From Lysinibacillus halotolerans (GTDB lineage Bacteria > Bacillota > Bacilli > Bacillales_A > Planococcaceae), in contig NZ_RHLQ01000004.1 in NCBI RefSeq assembly GCF_003711845.1, forward strand, positions 1 to 64,000: a DNA stretch of 64,000 nucleotides. Direction: 5' to 3'. The notes below the pieces were generated by a model that was not told where the DNA came from, did no database searches, and saw only the letters and a program-made list of their open reading frames with translations. Of the stretch, positions 8,336 through 18,430 are shown one piece after another; the first letter of the stretch is position 1; every line of letters starts with the position of its first letter. The position numbers and the translations under genes were made by a program.

Positions 8336-9874
8336 TTATACTGGGCTTACTCCGTGTTTGCGCTCGGAGAATAGTAAATATTTTGACATATAAGCTTGTA
8401 ATCTTGTTGTCAACGCTTCTCGTAATTGGTTCGGTTCAATGACATCGTCAATAATTAATTCGGAAGCAAGACGATAGACATCGATTTCTTCTTTATATTC
8501 ATCTCGTTTTTCTTGGATAAAGGCCGCTTGTTCTTCCTTCGGTAATTGGGCAATTTTATTCGCGTATACAGCATTAACAGCTGCCTCTGGTCCCATGACA
8601 GCAATTTGTGCTGTTGTTAAGGCGATACAGCAATCTGGTTCAAATGCCGGACCTGCCATTGCATAAAGGCCTGCACCGTATGCTTTCCGTACAATGACCG
8701 TCATTTTCGGTACGGTCGCCTCACTCATGGCAAAAATCATTTTTGCCCCGTGACGAATAATGCCCGCTTTTTCAACTTGTGTACCAATCATAAAGCCTGG
8801 TACATCTGCTAAAAAGACGAGTGGAATATGGAAGGCATCACATAAATTAATAAATTTCGCTGCTTTATCGGCTGAATCGTGGAATAATACGCCACCTTTT
8901 ACACGAGGCTGGTTCGCGATAATTCCAACAACTTGCCCATCCATTCGAGCTAGACCCGTAATCATTTCCGCCGCGAATAATTTCTTCACTTCACAAAATG
9001 AACCTTCGTCAATTATGCGATCGATGACATCGTACATATTAAAAGGAACATTTTGATTTTCCGGGATAATGTCTGCGATTGATTTTTCAAAATCAGCCGG
9101 ACGCTTCGGTTCTGCCACTGCTGTTTTTTCCCGATAATTGTTTGGGAAGTAGCTTAAATAGTTACGAGCATAGTCGATTGCTTCTTGCTCCGTTTTCGCT
9201 AACACATCGCCACAACCGGAAATGGAACAGTGCATTTTTGCGCCGCCCATCGTTTCTAAGTCTACTTTCTCTCCGATAACCATCTCCGCCATACGAGGGG
9301 ATCCTAAATACATCGATGCATTTCCTTCGACCATGACGACAATATCACAAAAGGCTGGGATGTACGCCCCACCAGCAGCTGAAGGACCGAATAATAAGCA
9401 AATTTGCGGGATTTTCCCAGATAATTTTACTTGATTATAAAAAATGCGCCCAGCTCCTCTTCTTCCAGGGAACATTTCAATTTGATCGGTAATCCGTGCC
9501 CCTGCAGAATCGACTAAATAAATAAGAGGACAGGCTAACTTTTCAGCCGTTTCTTGAATACGAATAATTTTTTCGACTGTTCGTTTTCCCCAAGAACCCG
9601 CTTTTACCGTGGAGTCATTAGCCATGACACAAACGGTACGTCCATGAATTTTCCCAATACCTGTTACAACTCCATCGGCTGGTAAATCCCCTGCCATACA
9701 GTTTGCAAAGGCGCCGTCTTCCACTTGTAAATCATCATCAAACAATAATCTTAATCTATCTCGAACAAATAATTTTCCTTGTTCTGCATTTTTTTCATGG
9801 TATTTTTGTTGACCACCTTGGTGAATCGTTTCTTTTAATTGGCCATGTCTATTTTCGATAATAATATCGCTCAT
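8336..9874 (-). CDS. yngE: acyl-CoA carboxylase, carboxyltransferase subunit (probable methylcrotonoyl-CoA carboxylase beta)
   Basis: 512 residues with the N and C halves of a biotin-dependent carboxyltransferase. Visible family marks are VRDRLRLLFDDD near 37, the GPSAAGGAYIPAFCD oxyanion segment, PRMAEMVIGE, and GVLFHDSADKAAKF in the second half. It transfers carboxyl groups from carboxybiotin to an acyl-CoA. The biotin carboxylase and biotin carrier are encoded in the same operon, and the HMG-CoA lyase neighbour makes 3-methylcrotonyl-CoA the likely substrate, although propionyl-CoA enzymes look similar. It is the last gene of the yngJIHGFE-like operon, 20 bases after the hydratase gene. 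Confidence 0.9.
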   Translation of the reverse strand: MSDIIIENRHGQLKETIHQGGQQKYHEKNAEQGKLFVRDRLRLLFDDDLQVEDGAFANCMAGDLPADGVVTGIGKIHGRTVCVMANDSTVKAGSWGKRTVEKIIRIQETAEKLACPLIYLVDSAGARITDQIEMFPGRRGAGRIFYNQVKLSGKIPQICLLFGPSAAGGAYIPAFCDIVVMVEGNASMYLGSPRMAEMVIGEKVDLETMGGAKMHCSISGCGDVLAKTEQEAIDYARNYLSYFPNNYREKTAVAEPKRPADFEKSIADIIPENQNVPFNMYDVIDRIIDEGSFCEVKKLFAAEMITGLARMDGQVVGIIANQPRVKGGVLFHDSADKAAKFINLCDAFHIPLVFLADVPGFMIGTQVEKAGIIRHGAKMIFAMSEATVPKMTVIVRKAYGAGLYAMAGPAFEPDCCIALTTAQIAVMGPEAAVNAVYANKIAQLPKEEQAAFIQEKRDEYKEEIDVYRLASELIIDDVIEPNQLREALTTRLQAYMSKYLLFSERKHGVSPV

Positions 9875-9894
9875 ATCCGTTCCCCCTTGCTTAG

Positions 9895-10674
9895 TTATTT
9901 TCCCGTATATTTTGGTTGACGTTTTTCTTGGAACGCCAATAATCCTTCTAATCGATCTTCTGTATGGAGTAATCGATCATAGGCTAAAGATTCAATTTGT
10001 AATCCGGTCATTAAATCGACTTCCAGCCCTTTATTAATCGCTGTTTTTGCTTGAATCAGTGAAAGAGGGGCATTTTTCCCCATCTCTAAAGCAAGTTGTA
10101 TCGCTTTATCCATTAATTGTTCGTGCTCTACCACATGTTCCACTAATCCGATTTCGTAAGCTTCCTTCGCATCGATTCTTCTAGCTGTATAAATGAGTTC
10201 CTTTGCTTTTCCAATTCCAATTAATCGAGGTAAACGTTGTGTTCCCCCTGCTCCAGGAATAATGCCGAGGGATGTTTCCGTTAAGCCCATTTTCACGTGG
10301 CTTGCCGCAATGCGCAAATCACAAGCTAAAGCCAGTTCCAAACCGCCACCGAAGGCAACACCATTTAACACAGCGATGACTGGTTGGGGTAATGCTTCCA
10401 CTTGGTTAACGGTACTGCCAATTAAGGATACGACTTCTTTTACTTGCTGCTCATTCATCCCTTTTCGCTCTTTTAAATCTGCACCCGCGCAAAATGCTTT
10501 CTCTCCATCCCCGGTTAATAACACGACACGAATTTGAGGGTTGTAATGAATTTCATGTAACGTCTCCTGTAATTCCGTAAGTAATTGAACCGACATCGCA
10601 TTGGCCGCTTCTTTTCGATTTAACGTAACGATTCCAATGCCATGTTCAATCGTTTTTAATTGAACGAGCGTCAT
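9895..10674 (-). CDS. yngF: enoyl-CoA hydratase family protein (probable methylglutaconyl-CoA hydratase)
   Basis: 259 residues from the ATG at 10674, chosen over an upstream in-frame codon because AAGGGGG lies 7 bases before it. Crotonase-fold marks are AFCAGADLKE near 65, the oxyanion loop GVAFGGGLELALACD near 105, and ETSLGIIPGAGGTQRLPR with the two catalytic-region glutamates near 125-135. In the leucine route this step hydrates 3-methylglutaconyl-CoA to HMG-CoA. The start lies 4 bases after the HMG-CoA lyase stop, so translation is coupled. Assignment to this exact substrate comes from operon context. Confidence 0.9.
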   Translation of the reverse strand: MTLVQLKTIEHGIGIVTLNRKEAANAMSVQLLTELQETLHEIHYNPQIRVVLLTGDGEKAFCAGADLKERKGMNEQQVKEVVSLIGSTVNQVEALPQPVIAVLNGVAFGGGLELALACDLRIAASHVKMGLTETSLGIIPGAGGTQRLPRLIGIGKAKELIYTARRIDAKEAYEIGLVEHVVEHEQLMDKAIQLALEMGKNAPLSLIQAKTAINKGLEVDLMTGLQIESLAYDRLLHTEDRLEGLLAFQEKRQPKYTGK

Positions 10675-10678
10675 CTGC

Positions 10679-11584
10679 TTACCCCCTTTCCTTTCTAGCA
10701 ATCTCCATTTGCTTTGATACTAGATTTCTTCCTATTTTTTGTTCGATGAAAAATCCGGCATTTATAATTGATTCCATTTGTACCCCTGTTTGAATGCCCA
10801 TTTCCGAAAGTAAATAAAGCACATCTTCTGTAGCCACATTTCCCGTTGCTCCCTTTGCATATGGGCATCCACCAAGTCCACCGACAGAACTATCAAAGGT
10901 CGTGATCCCCATTTCAAGGGATTTCACAATGTTGGCAATGGCCGTTCCTCGCGTATCATGAAAATGCATCGCAAAGAGGCTTGGAGAATAATGGTTGAAT
11001 AAAAGAGTTAATAGTTGTTCCACTTGTGTTGGGACCGCAACACCAATCGTATCCCCTAAGGAAACTTCCGTTACCCCCATTTCTAAAAGGGCATCCACGA
11101 CTCTTAACACTTTTTCCGGTGCAATTGGCCCTTCAAAAGGACATCCGATAACCGTCGAAACATAACCTCGAACGGTTAAATTTGCTTTTTTCGCTTCTTC
11201 CACGACTTCCTTTAACACGGGAAACGTCTCATCGATCGTTTTATTAATATTGCTTTGATTATGACTTTCACTTGCTGACATAAAGACACTTGCCTCATCG
11301 ATTCCTACTTCAAGGGCACGCATGAGCCCTCGGATATTCGGGATAAGGGCTGCATATGTAACGTCCTTTTGACGTTTAATCGACTTTAACACTTCCCCAG
11401 CATCTGCCAGTTGGGGAATCCATTTTGGATGGACGAAGGATGAGACTTCAATATAGTTCAATCCCGATTCACTTAACTGATCAATCCATTGAATTTTATC
11501 CTTCGTTTCAATTACACCTTTTTCATTTTGTAACCCATCCCTAGGTCCTACTTCTTTAAGAACGACGTTTTGAGGAAGGTTCAT
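10679..11584 (-). CDS. yngG: hydroxymethylglutaryl-CoA lyase
   Basis: 301 residues, the usual length. This HMGL-like TIM barrel begins with VVLKEVGPRDGLQNE, in which the Arg-Asp pair and Gln form the metal and catalytic site. It carries the signature SVGGLGGCPYAKGATGNVATED near 231-252 with the active-site cysteine, and the metal ligands in FAMHFHDT. It cleaves HMG-CoA to acetoacetate and acetyl-CoA, the final step of leucine breakdown. Ribosome site GGAGGG lies 7 bases before the ATG. Its presence fixes the function of the operon better than any other member. Confidence 0.94.
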   Translation of the reverse strand: MNLPQNVVLKEVGPRDGLQNEKGVIETKDKIQWIDQLSESGLNYIEVSSFVHPKWIPQLADAGEVLKSIKRQKDVTYAALIPNIRGLMRALEVGIDEASVFMSASESHNQSNINKTIDETFPVLKEVVEEAKKANLTVRGYVSTVIGCPFEGPIAPEKVLRVVDALLEMGVTEVSLGDTIGVAVPTQVEQLLTLLFNHYSPSLFAMHFHDTRGTAIANIVKSLEMGITTFDSSVGGLGGCPYAKGATGNVATEDVLYLLSEMGIQTGVQMESIINAGFFIEQKIGRNLVSKQMEIARKERG

Positions 11585-11596
11585 CCGTAACCCTCC

Positions 11597-11809
11597 CTAT
11601 TCCAGTTCTAAAATATCATCATCGACATTAATAAAATCGCCTTCTTGGGCAAGGATTTTTTTCACTTTCCCGTCTACTTCAGCTGTAATCGGAATTTCCA
11701 TTTTCATCGATTCTAAAATGGCCACATCTTGCCCTGCTTTTACTTCTTCCCCTTCCGTCACGATGATTTTCCAAACTGTACCTGCCATACTTGCTTTTAC
11801 TGTTGTCAT
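11597..11809 (-). CDS. yngHB: biotin carboxyl carrier protein (biotinyl domain)
   Basis: 70 residues from the ATG at 11809, behind GGAGGGATTATTT. An earlier in-frame codon has no comparable site. It is a single biotinyl/lipoyl beta-sandwich with the biotinylation motif ESMKMEIP, biotin lysine at position 36. It carries carboxybiotin between the YngH-type carboxylase and the carboxyltransferase at 8336-9874. Here, as in B. subtilis, the carrier is a separate small protein and not a domain fused to the carboxylase. Gaps to the neighbours are short. Confidence 0.93.
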   Translation of the reverse strand: MTTVKASMAGTVWKIIVTEGEEVKAGQDVAILESMKMEIPITAEVDGKVKKILAQEGDFINVDDDILELE

Positions 11810-11870
11810 AAATAATCCCTCCAAATTTTTCATATTAAGGCTTCTAAGTTTTCCTAGAAGCCTGTAATCG

Positions 11871-13232
11871 TTAATTCTTTACGTTCTGTATTTGCGGTAA
11901 ATAATAATCATTTACAAAACTTGTCGTCGTCATCCCGTCAATAAATGGTTGCTTTTGAACGACTTCTAACAGCATTGGGATATTCGTTTCAATCCCTGTT
12001 ACTTTATACTGTTGCAATGCATCTGTTAGTCGCCTTACCGCGATTTCTCTCGTCTCGGCCCAGACAACTAACTTTGCAATCATTGGATCATAGAAAGGTG
12101 TGACGGCTGAGCCTGATTCAACCGCTATTTCATGACGAATGCCTTCCCCTTCCGGAAGCTGTAATTCTGTAATCGTTCCCGGCGATGGGAAGAAGGTTTT
12201 CGGATTTTCCGCATAAATACGCACTTCAATGGCATGACCGTGTTTCTTAATGGATTCCCGCGTAAAGGTTAACGGAGCACCATTGGCAACATGTATTTGC
12301 CATTCGACTAAATCTAGTTTTGTAATTTCTTCCGTTACGGGATGTTCCACTTGTAATCTCGTATTCATTTCTAAGAAATAGAAGTTTTCGTCCCCATCGA
12401 CTAAAAACTCAATCGTTCCCGCATTTGTATAGCCGATATGTTTTGCCGCCTGTACCGCCGCATCCAGCATTTTCTCTCTAGTCGAAGTAGAGATAAATGG
12501 TGATGGCGCCTCTTCAACAACCTTCTGATTGCGTCGTTGTACAGAACATTCCCGCTCAAAAAGGGGCACGACATTGCCATGGCTATCGGCGATAATTTGA
12601 ACTTCCACATGGTGAGGATTTTCAATCAGTTTTTCGATATACATCGTGCCGTCTCCGAAAAATGATTCCGCCCTTTTTTTATTTCCTTCAAAGGCTTTTT
12701 CCAATTCCTCTTCCCGATCGATTCGTTGCATCCCGATGCCGCCACCACCAGCAGAAGCCTTCAACATAATCGGAAATCCAATTTTATTTGCAATCTCCTT
12801 CGCTTCTTCGATGTTTTCTAACGGCACATCGATTCCTTCGATAATTGGAACCCCTGCCTTTTGCATCGTTTTCCGCGCTTCCAATTTACTGCCCATTGAA
12901 GCAATGACTTCAGCATTCGGACCAATAAAGCGAATGCCTTCTTCTTCACAACGTTTTGCAAATTGGGCGTTTTCTGATAACAAGCCATATCCAGGATGAA
13001 TCGCATCAGCCTTCGTTTCCTTTGCCACTTCTATGATTTTTTCGATATTTAAATAGCTTAAAGCAACAGGCGGTTTCCCAATTTCAAAAGCTTCATCTGC
13101 TTCTTTCACATGAAGGGCGTTGGCATCTGCTTCTGAATAAACGGCAACTGTTTGAATGTTCATCTTTTGACACGTTCGAATAATTCTTCGTGCAATTTCA
13201 CCACGATTGGCAATTAAAATTTTCGAAATCAT
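11871..13232 (-). CDS. yngH: biotin carboxylase subunit (probable methylcrotonoyl-CoA carboxylase alpha)
   Basis: 453 residues, starting MISKILIANRGEIARR at the ATG at 13232 behind AGAGG; a GTG three codons upstream overlaps that site and is less likely. It has a biotin-carboxylase N domain, an ATP-grasp domain with the glycine loop KASAGGGGIGMQ near 158, the FLEMNTRLQVEHPVTE catalytic segment near 283, and a C-terminal domain. No biotinyl domain is fused; the carrier is the next gene. It carboxylates biotin using ATP and bicarbonate. The length matches stand-alone AccC-type proteins. Confidence 0.93.
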   Translation of the reverse strand: MISKILIANRGEIARRIIRTCQKMNIQTVAVYSEADANALHVKEADEAFEIGKPPVALSYLNIEKIIEVAKETKADAIHPGYGLLSENAQFAKRCEEEGIRFIGPNAEVIASMGSKLEARKTMQKAGVPIIEGIDVPLENIEEAKEIANKIGFPIMLKASAGGGGIGMQRIDREEELEKAFEGNKKRAESFFGDGTMYIEKLIENPHHVEVQIIADSHGNVVPLFERECSVQRRNQKVVEEAPSPFISTSTREKMLDAAVQAAKHIGYTNAGTIEFLVDGDENFYFLEMNTRLQVEHPVTEEITKLDLVEWQIHVANGAPLTFTRESIKKHGHAIEVRIYAENPKTFFPSPGTITELQLPEGEGIRHEIAVESGSAVTPFYDPMIAKLVVWAETREIAVRRLTDALQQYKVTGIETNIPMLLEVVQKQPFIDGMTTTSFVNDYYLPQIQNVKN

Positions 13233-13247
13233 TCGCTTCACCTCTCA

Positions 13248-14882
13248 TTATTTAACAAGTTCAGTAAACTGCTCTCTTAGCTTATATTTTTGTATTTTTC
13301 CGGAAGCTGTCATTGGATAGCTATCGATAAAGAGAATGTATTTCGGAATTTTATGTTTGGAAATTTTATTATGACAATAATCCCGAATCTCTTCTTCCGT
13401 CGCTGTTTCACCTGGACGTAAAATAATGAAGGCAGCTGCTTCTTCACCATATTTTTCATCTGGAACCCCGACCACTTGCACGTCTAAAATTTTTGGCAAT
13501 GTATAAAGAAACTCTTCAATTTCACGCGGATAAATATTTTCTCCACCACGAATAATCATGTCCTTTAGACGACCGGTAATACGGACGTAACCATTTTCAT
13601 CCATTGTGGCAATATCCCCTGTATGCAACCAATTATCGGCATCGATTGCTTCCTCCGTTGCATCCGGATTGTTATAGTATCCTTTCATTACATGGTAGCC
13701 GCGAGTACAAAGCTCGCCTTGTGTATTCGGAGGCACTTCTTCATTCGTAATCGGATCTACAATTTTCACTTCAACATTTGGCAATGCTCGACCGACCGTT
13801 TCCACTTTTAAGTCAAATGGATCATCTGCCCTTGTTTGGGTAATCACAGGTGAAGATTCCGTTTGACCGTAGCAGATTGTGACATCCTTCATGCCCATTT
13901 TTTGAATAACCGCTTTCATCACTTCGACTGGGCAATTGGAGCCTGCCATTACCCCTGTACGTAACGATGACAGGTCATAATCCGAAAAATTCGGTAAATT
14001 CAATTCACTAATGAACATCGTTGGTACACCATGCAGTGCAGTACATTTTTCCTTTTCCACCGTTTGTAAAACGACTTCCGGATTGTACTCTTGAACAGGC
14101 ACCATTGTTCCACCACAACTAACAATGGCTAATGTTCCAATAACACAACCGAAACAATGGAAGAAAGGTACCGGAATACATAGACGGTCTTCATTCGTTA
14201 ATTTCATACATTCGGCAATGTTCACTGCATTATTAATTAAATTCGAGTGGGTTAACATAACCCCCTTCGGAAAACCTGTTGTTCCGGAAGTGTACTGAAT
14301 ATTAATGACATCCTCATAATGGAGGCTCGCTTTTCGCTCTGCTAGCTGCTCATCCGAAATAAGCGATGCGGCATTTAAAATGTCTGACCAATTGTAAACA
14401 CCATCGTAGGAATGATCCCCTAATACAATGACATTTTTTAATTTCGGTAACCGTTTTGATTCCAGCTCCCCTGGTTTACAATGGGCTAGTTCCGGACATA
14501 GTTCATAAATCGTATCAATGAAACGATGATCTTTTAGCTGTTCGATTAAAATGAGGGTTGTCGAATCCGATTGTTTTAGCAAATACTCCAGTTCCGTCGA
14601 ACGATAATTCGTATTCACCGTCACGAGGGGTGCCCCCATTTTTCCAGTACCAAACTGAAGGCTTACCCATTCCGGTGTATTTGTTGTCCAAACGGCGATA
14701 TGTTCCCCTTTTTCAATGCCTAATGCCATCAAGCCTTTTGCCACTTGATCACAAAGGGCGTCCAACTCTTTATACGTCAATCGTAAATCCCGGTCAGCAT
14801 AAACAAGTGCTTCATCATTCGGATAGAGCCGTGCTTTTTCTTCTAATAACTGACCAATCGTTTGATAAACTAAATCTGCCAT
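13248..14882 (-). CDS. yngI: AMP-binding acyl-CoA synthetase
   Basis: 544 residues from the ATG at 14882, which has a strong GAGGAGG site; a start further upstream would overlap the previous gene without one. ANL-superfamily motifs: P-loop YTSGTTGFPKGV near 194, CYGQTESSP near 338, the TGD and GRLKDMIIRGGENIYP hinge region near 425-450, and the late lysine in SGKIQKYKLRE. It activates a carboxylic acid to its CoA thioester. In this operon it could activate isovalerate, or acetoacetate released by the lyase; the exact acid is not settled by sequence. Confidence 0.88.
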   Translation of the reverse strand: MADLVYQTIGQLLEEKARLYPNDEALVYADRDLRLTYKELDALCDQVAKGLMALGIEKGEHIAVWTTNTPEWVSLQFGTGKMGAPLVTVNTNYRSTELEYLLKQSDSTTLILIEQLKDHRFIDTIYELCPELAHCKPGELESKRLPKLKNVIVLGDHSYDGVYNWSDILNAASLISDEQLAERKASLHYEDVINIQYTSGTTGFPKGVMLTHSNLINNAVNIAECMKLTNEDRLCIPVPFFHCFGCVIGTLAIVSCGGTMVPVQEYNPEVVLQTVEKEKCTALHGVPTMFISELNLPNFSDYDLSSLRTGVMAGSNCPVEVMKAVIQKMGMKDVTICYGQTESSPVITQTRADDPFDLKVETVGRALPNVEVKIVDPITNEEVPPNTQGELCTRGYHVMKGYYNNPDATEEAIDADNWLHTGDIATMDENGYVRITGRLKDMIIRGGENIYPREIEEFLYTLPKILDVQVVGVPDEKYGEEAAAFIILRPGETATEEEIRDYCHNKISKHKIPKYILFIDSYPMTASGKIQKYKLREQFTELVK

Positions 14883-14914
14883 TAAACTCCTCCTCACCGT
14901 TCCTATTTCATATG

Positions 14915-16057
14915 CTAGCAACCTATTAATCTTGAAATGACAAGACGTTGAATTTCGGACGTTCCTTCCCCGATTTCCATTAGTTTAATATCCCGTAAAT
15001 GACGTTCCACATCGTATTCTTTCATATAGCCATATCCGCCATGGATTTGAATCGCTTGGTTACAAACTCTAAAGCCCATTTCAGAGGCAAATAATTTCGC
15101 CATTGCCGCTTCTTTTCCAAATGGTTTTTTATTGTCTTTTAACCATGCTGCTTTATAAACTAAATTTCGCGCGAGTTCAATTTCCATCGCCATATCTGCT
15201 AATTTAAATTGAATCGCTTGGAATTTTGAAATGGACGTTCCAAATTGCTCTCTTTCCTTTGCGTATTGCAATGCCTTTTCGTAGGCAGCTTGAGCAATCC
15301 CAACGGATAATGCCGCAATGGAAATACGACCACCGTCTAACGTACTTAAAAATTGACTAAACCCTCGTTTTTCGTCACCTAACACATTTTCCTTCGGTAC
15401 CCGTACATTTTCGAGTACAATTTCACATGTGTTGGAAGCACGAACCCCCATTTTGTCGTAATTACAATTAATTTTGACACCTGGCGTTTCTGTCGGAACA
15501 ATAATCGATGTAATAATTTTTTTGCCGTCTTCTCTTTCTCCCGTAACCGCTGTGACGATTACTTGTCGAGCGTATCCAGCATTCGTAATCCAACATTTTT
15601 CGCCGTTAATGACATATTCGTCGCCTTCCAATACCGCCTTTGTTCTAGTTCCCCCTGCGTCCGATCCAGCATTTGGCTCCGTTAAACCAAAGGAACCTAA
15701 TGCTTTCCCTTGCGCCATCGGTACTAACCATTCTTGTTTTTGTTCCTCTGTACCGAAGTAATAAATTGGCGAGGCTCCTAAACTAATAGCCGCAGCATAA
15801 CTTAATCCTGTGCCGCCACACGCTTTTCCGATTTCCTCTACCGCAATTGCGTAGGAAATCGTATCTCCACCAGAACCGCCATATTCCTCAGGAAATGGAA
15901 TACCTAATAAGCCGAGCTCTCCCATTTTTTTAAAGCTTTCTACACGAAAAGAAGATGTTTCGTCTAATTTTCGTGCGTACGGTGCAATTTCCTTTTCTGC
16001 AAATTCCCGTACCATGTCTCGTATCATTAATTGTTCTTTTGTTAATTCAAAATTCAT
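14915..16057 (-). CDS. yngJ: acyl-CoA dehydrogenase (probable isovaleryl-CoA dehydrogenase)
   Basis: 380 residues, typical for the family. FAD and substrate marks: GGSGGDTISYAIAVEEIG, GLTEPNAGSDAGGTRTKA, the WITNAGYA loop, the REQFGTSISKFQAIQFKLADM stretch, and the C-terminal QIHGGYGYMKEYDVERHLRD region. It oxidises isovaleryl-CoA or related branched acyl-CoA with FAD, passing electrons to electron-transfer flavoprotein. It is the first gene of the operon. Ribosome site GGGGGAGAAAAGG precedes the ATG, and the upstream gap contains two palindromes likely bound by the neighbouring TetR protein. Confidence 0.91.
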   Translation of the reverse strand: MNFELTKEQLMIRDMVREFAEKEIAPYARKLDETSSFRVESFKKMGELGLLGIPFPEEYGGSGGDTISYAIAVEEIGKACGGTGLSYAAAISLGASPIYYFGTEEQKQEWLVPMAQGKALGSFGLTEPNAGSDAGGTRTKAVLEGDEYVINGEKCWITNAGYARQVIVTAVTGEREDGKKIITSIIVPTETPGVKINCNYDKMGVRASNTCEIVLENVRVPKENVLGDEKRGFSQFLSTLDGGRISIAALSVGIAQAAYEKALQYAKEREQFGTSISKFQAIQFKLADMAMEIELARNLVYKAAWLKDNKKPFGKEAAMAKLFASEMGFRVCNQAIQIHGGYGYMKEYDVERHLRDIKLMEIGEGTSEIQRLVISRLIGC

Positions 16058-16074
16058 CCTTTTCTCCCCCTAAT

Positions 16075-16088
16075 ACCGACTAGTCGGT
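16075..16088. promoter_or_regulatory. operator palindrome 1 for the TetR-family regulator
   Basis: Perfect 14-bp palindrome ACCGACTAGTCGGT. It sits just upstream of the ribosome site of the first operon gene and just downstream of a TACAAT -10-like hexamer (minus strand, 16095-16100), where repressor binding would block transcription. Its centre is 35 bp from palindrome 2. Confidence 0.75.
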
Positions 16089-16109
16089 TTCAGCATTGTA
16101 AAAAAATAG

Positions 16110-16123
16110 ACCGACTAGTTGGT
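16110..16123. promoter_or_regulatory. operator palindrome 2 for the TetR-family regulator
   Basis: ACCGACTAGTTGGT, one base different from palindrome 1. It falls where the -35 of the operon promoter would lie and directly abuts the regulator stop codon. Confidence 0.72.
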
Positions 16124-16765
16124 TTATTTATTTGATACCCCTGTTGCCATGTTCAACTCGTTTAACTTACGTGCTTCTTGAAATCCTTGTTCCGTTGCTA
16201 ACGAATGGAAGATCAAATCTTTAAAGATGTCTGTAATTTGTTCCATCGTTAACGGACCATCGGATTTATACCATTTGTACGTCCAGTTAATCATCCCGAT
16301 AATGGACAATGCCGCGATGTTCGTTGGAATTTCCCTTCGAAAGTCACCGCCTTCTTGCCCCTCTTTGATAACGCTTTCAATTATTTTGCGATAACGGTCT
16401 CGTTTGTCATTAATAACCATTTTATACGCATCTTGTAAATAAGCACTTTCCTCGTAAAAAACCGTTATATACGGTTTATACAGATCAAATACTTTTACGA
16501 AAGATTGCAATATACCGCTTAACCGGGTGATTGGCGTGGCATTTAGATTATATGATTCCTGTGCCTTTTCAATGACATAGGAAATAAAGACATCATGAAT
16601 TTCATAAAGTAATTCATCCTTTGATTTAAAATTGTGGTAAAACCCTCCCTTTGAAGTACCAGCTTGTTCCACAATTTGATCTACAGTAACGCCATGGTAC
16701 CCCTTCTCTTGAAATAACAATAATGAACTTTCCAATATTCGTTGCCTCAATGGTTTCTTATGCAT
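16124..16765 (-). CDS. TetR/AcrR-family transcriptional regulator
   Basis: 213 residues. The N-terminal helix-turn-helix spans about 8-55 (LFQEKGYHGVTVDQIVEQAGTSKGGFYHNFKSKDELL, a standard TetR domain). The C-terminal ligand domain resembles regulators of fatty-acid and branched-chain acid breakdown. It most likely represses the downstream leucine-degradation operon through the two palindromes in the 66-bp gap, with an acyl-CoA as probable inducer; target and ligand are inferred. Ribosome site AGAAGGG precedes the ATG. I do not recall a TetR gene at this place in the B. subtilis yng cluster. Confidence 0.88.
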   Translation of the reverse strand: MHKKPLRQRILESSLLLFQEKGYHGVTVDQIVEQAGTSKGGFYHNFKSKDELLYEIHDVFISYVIEKAQESYNLNATPITRLSGILQSFVKVFDLYKPYITVFYEESAYLQDAYKMVINDKRDRYRKIIESVIKEGQEGGDFRREIPTNIAALSIIGMINWTYKWYKSDGPLTMEQITDIFKDLIFHSLATEQGFQEARKLNELNMATGVSNK

Positions 16766-17033
16766 TTGAAATCTACCCTTCTTATCGTTTTATCACTCCA
16801 CATTCCCCTCACAATTGCATTATTTTTCTCTAATATGTTTATATTCTCTACATTATGAAAATATGACAAAAAAATAAAAAATATTTTTTAATTTTTATAA
16901 AGGTAGAAAGATAATAGAAAACAGTTGGCGAAAAACGTTGAATGACGAAGGTTTAAGCGGATTTTTGAAGGTTTAGGCAATGAAGTGATAGATAAAATAG
17001 TAGGAATAAAAACTATAAAATTCTTTGAACGAT
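16766..17033. other. intergenic region upstream of the TetR gene
   Basis: No gene is visible here. AT-rich, with a 12-bp direct repeat at about 16948-16979 (GAAGGTTTAAGC and GAAGGTTTAGGC). I could not identify a convincing promoter for the TetR gene. Confidence 0.5.
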
Positions 17034-17068
17034 AAAAAAATGCTGGCGTCTTTAAAAGACACCAGCAT
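17034..17068 (-). terminator. terminator of the glycolytic operon
   Basis: Stem ATGCTGGCGTC/GACACCAGCAT (one mismatch), 7-base loop, then a run of T on the minus strand, directly after eno. Confidence 0.9.
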
Positions 17069-17073
17069 GTTCA

Positions 17074-18378
<1,305 letters not shown>

Positions 18379-18430
18379 TCACTTAATCAATTTGATCTCG
18401 GCAAGAAACTTTGCCGGATAGTGTGACTGC

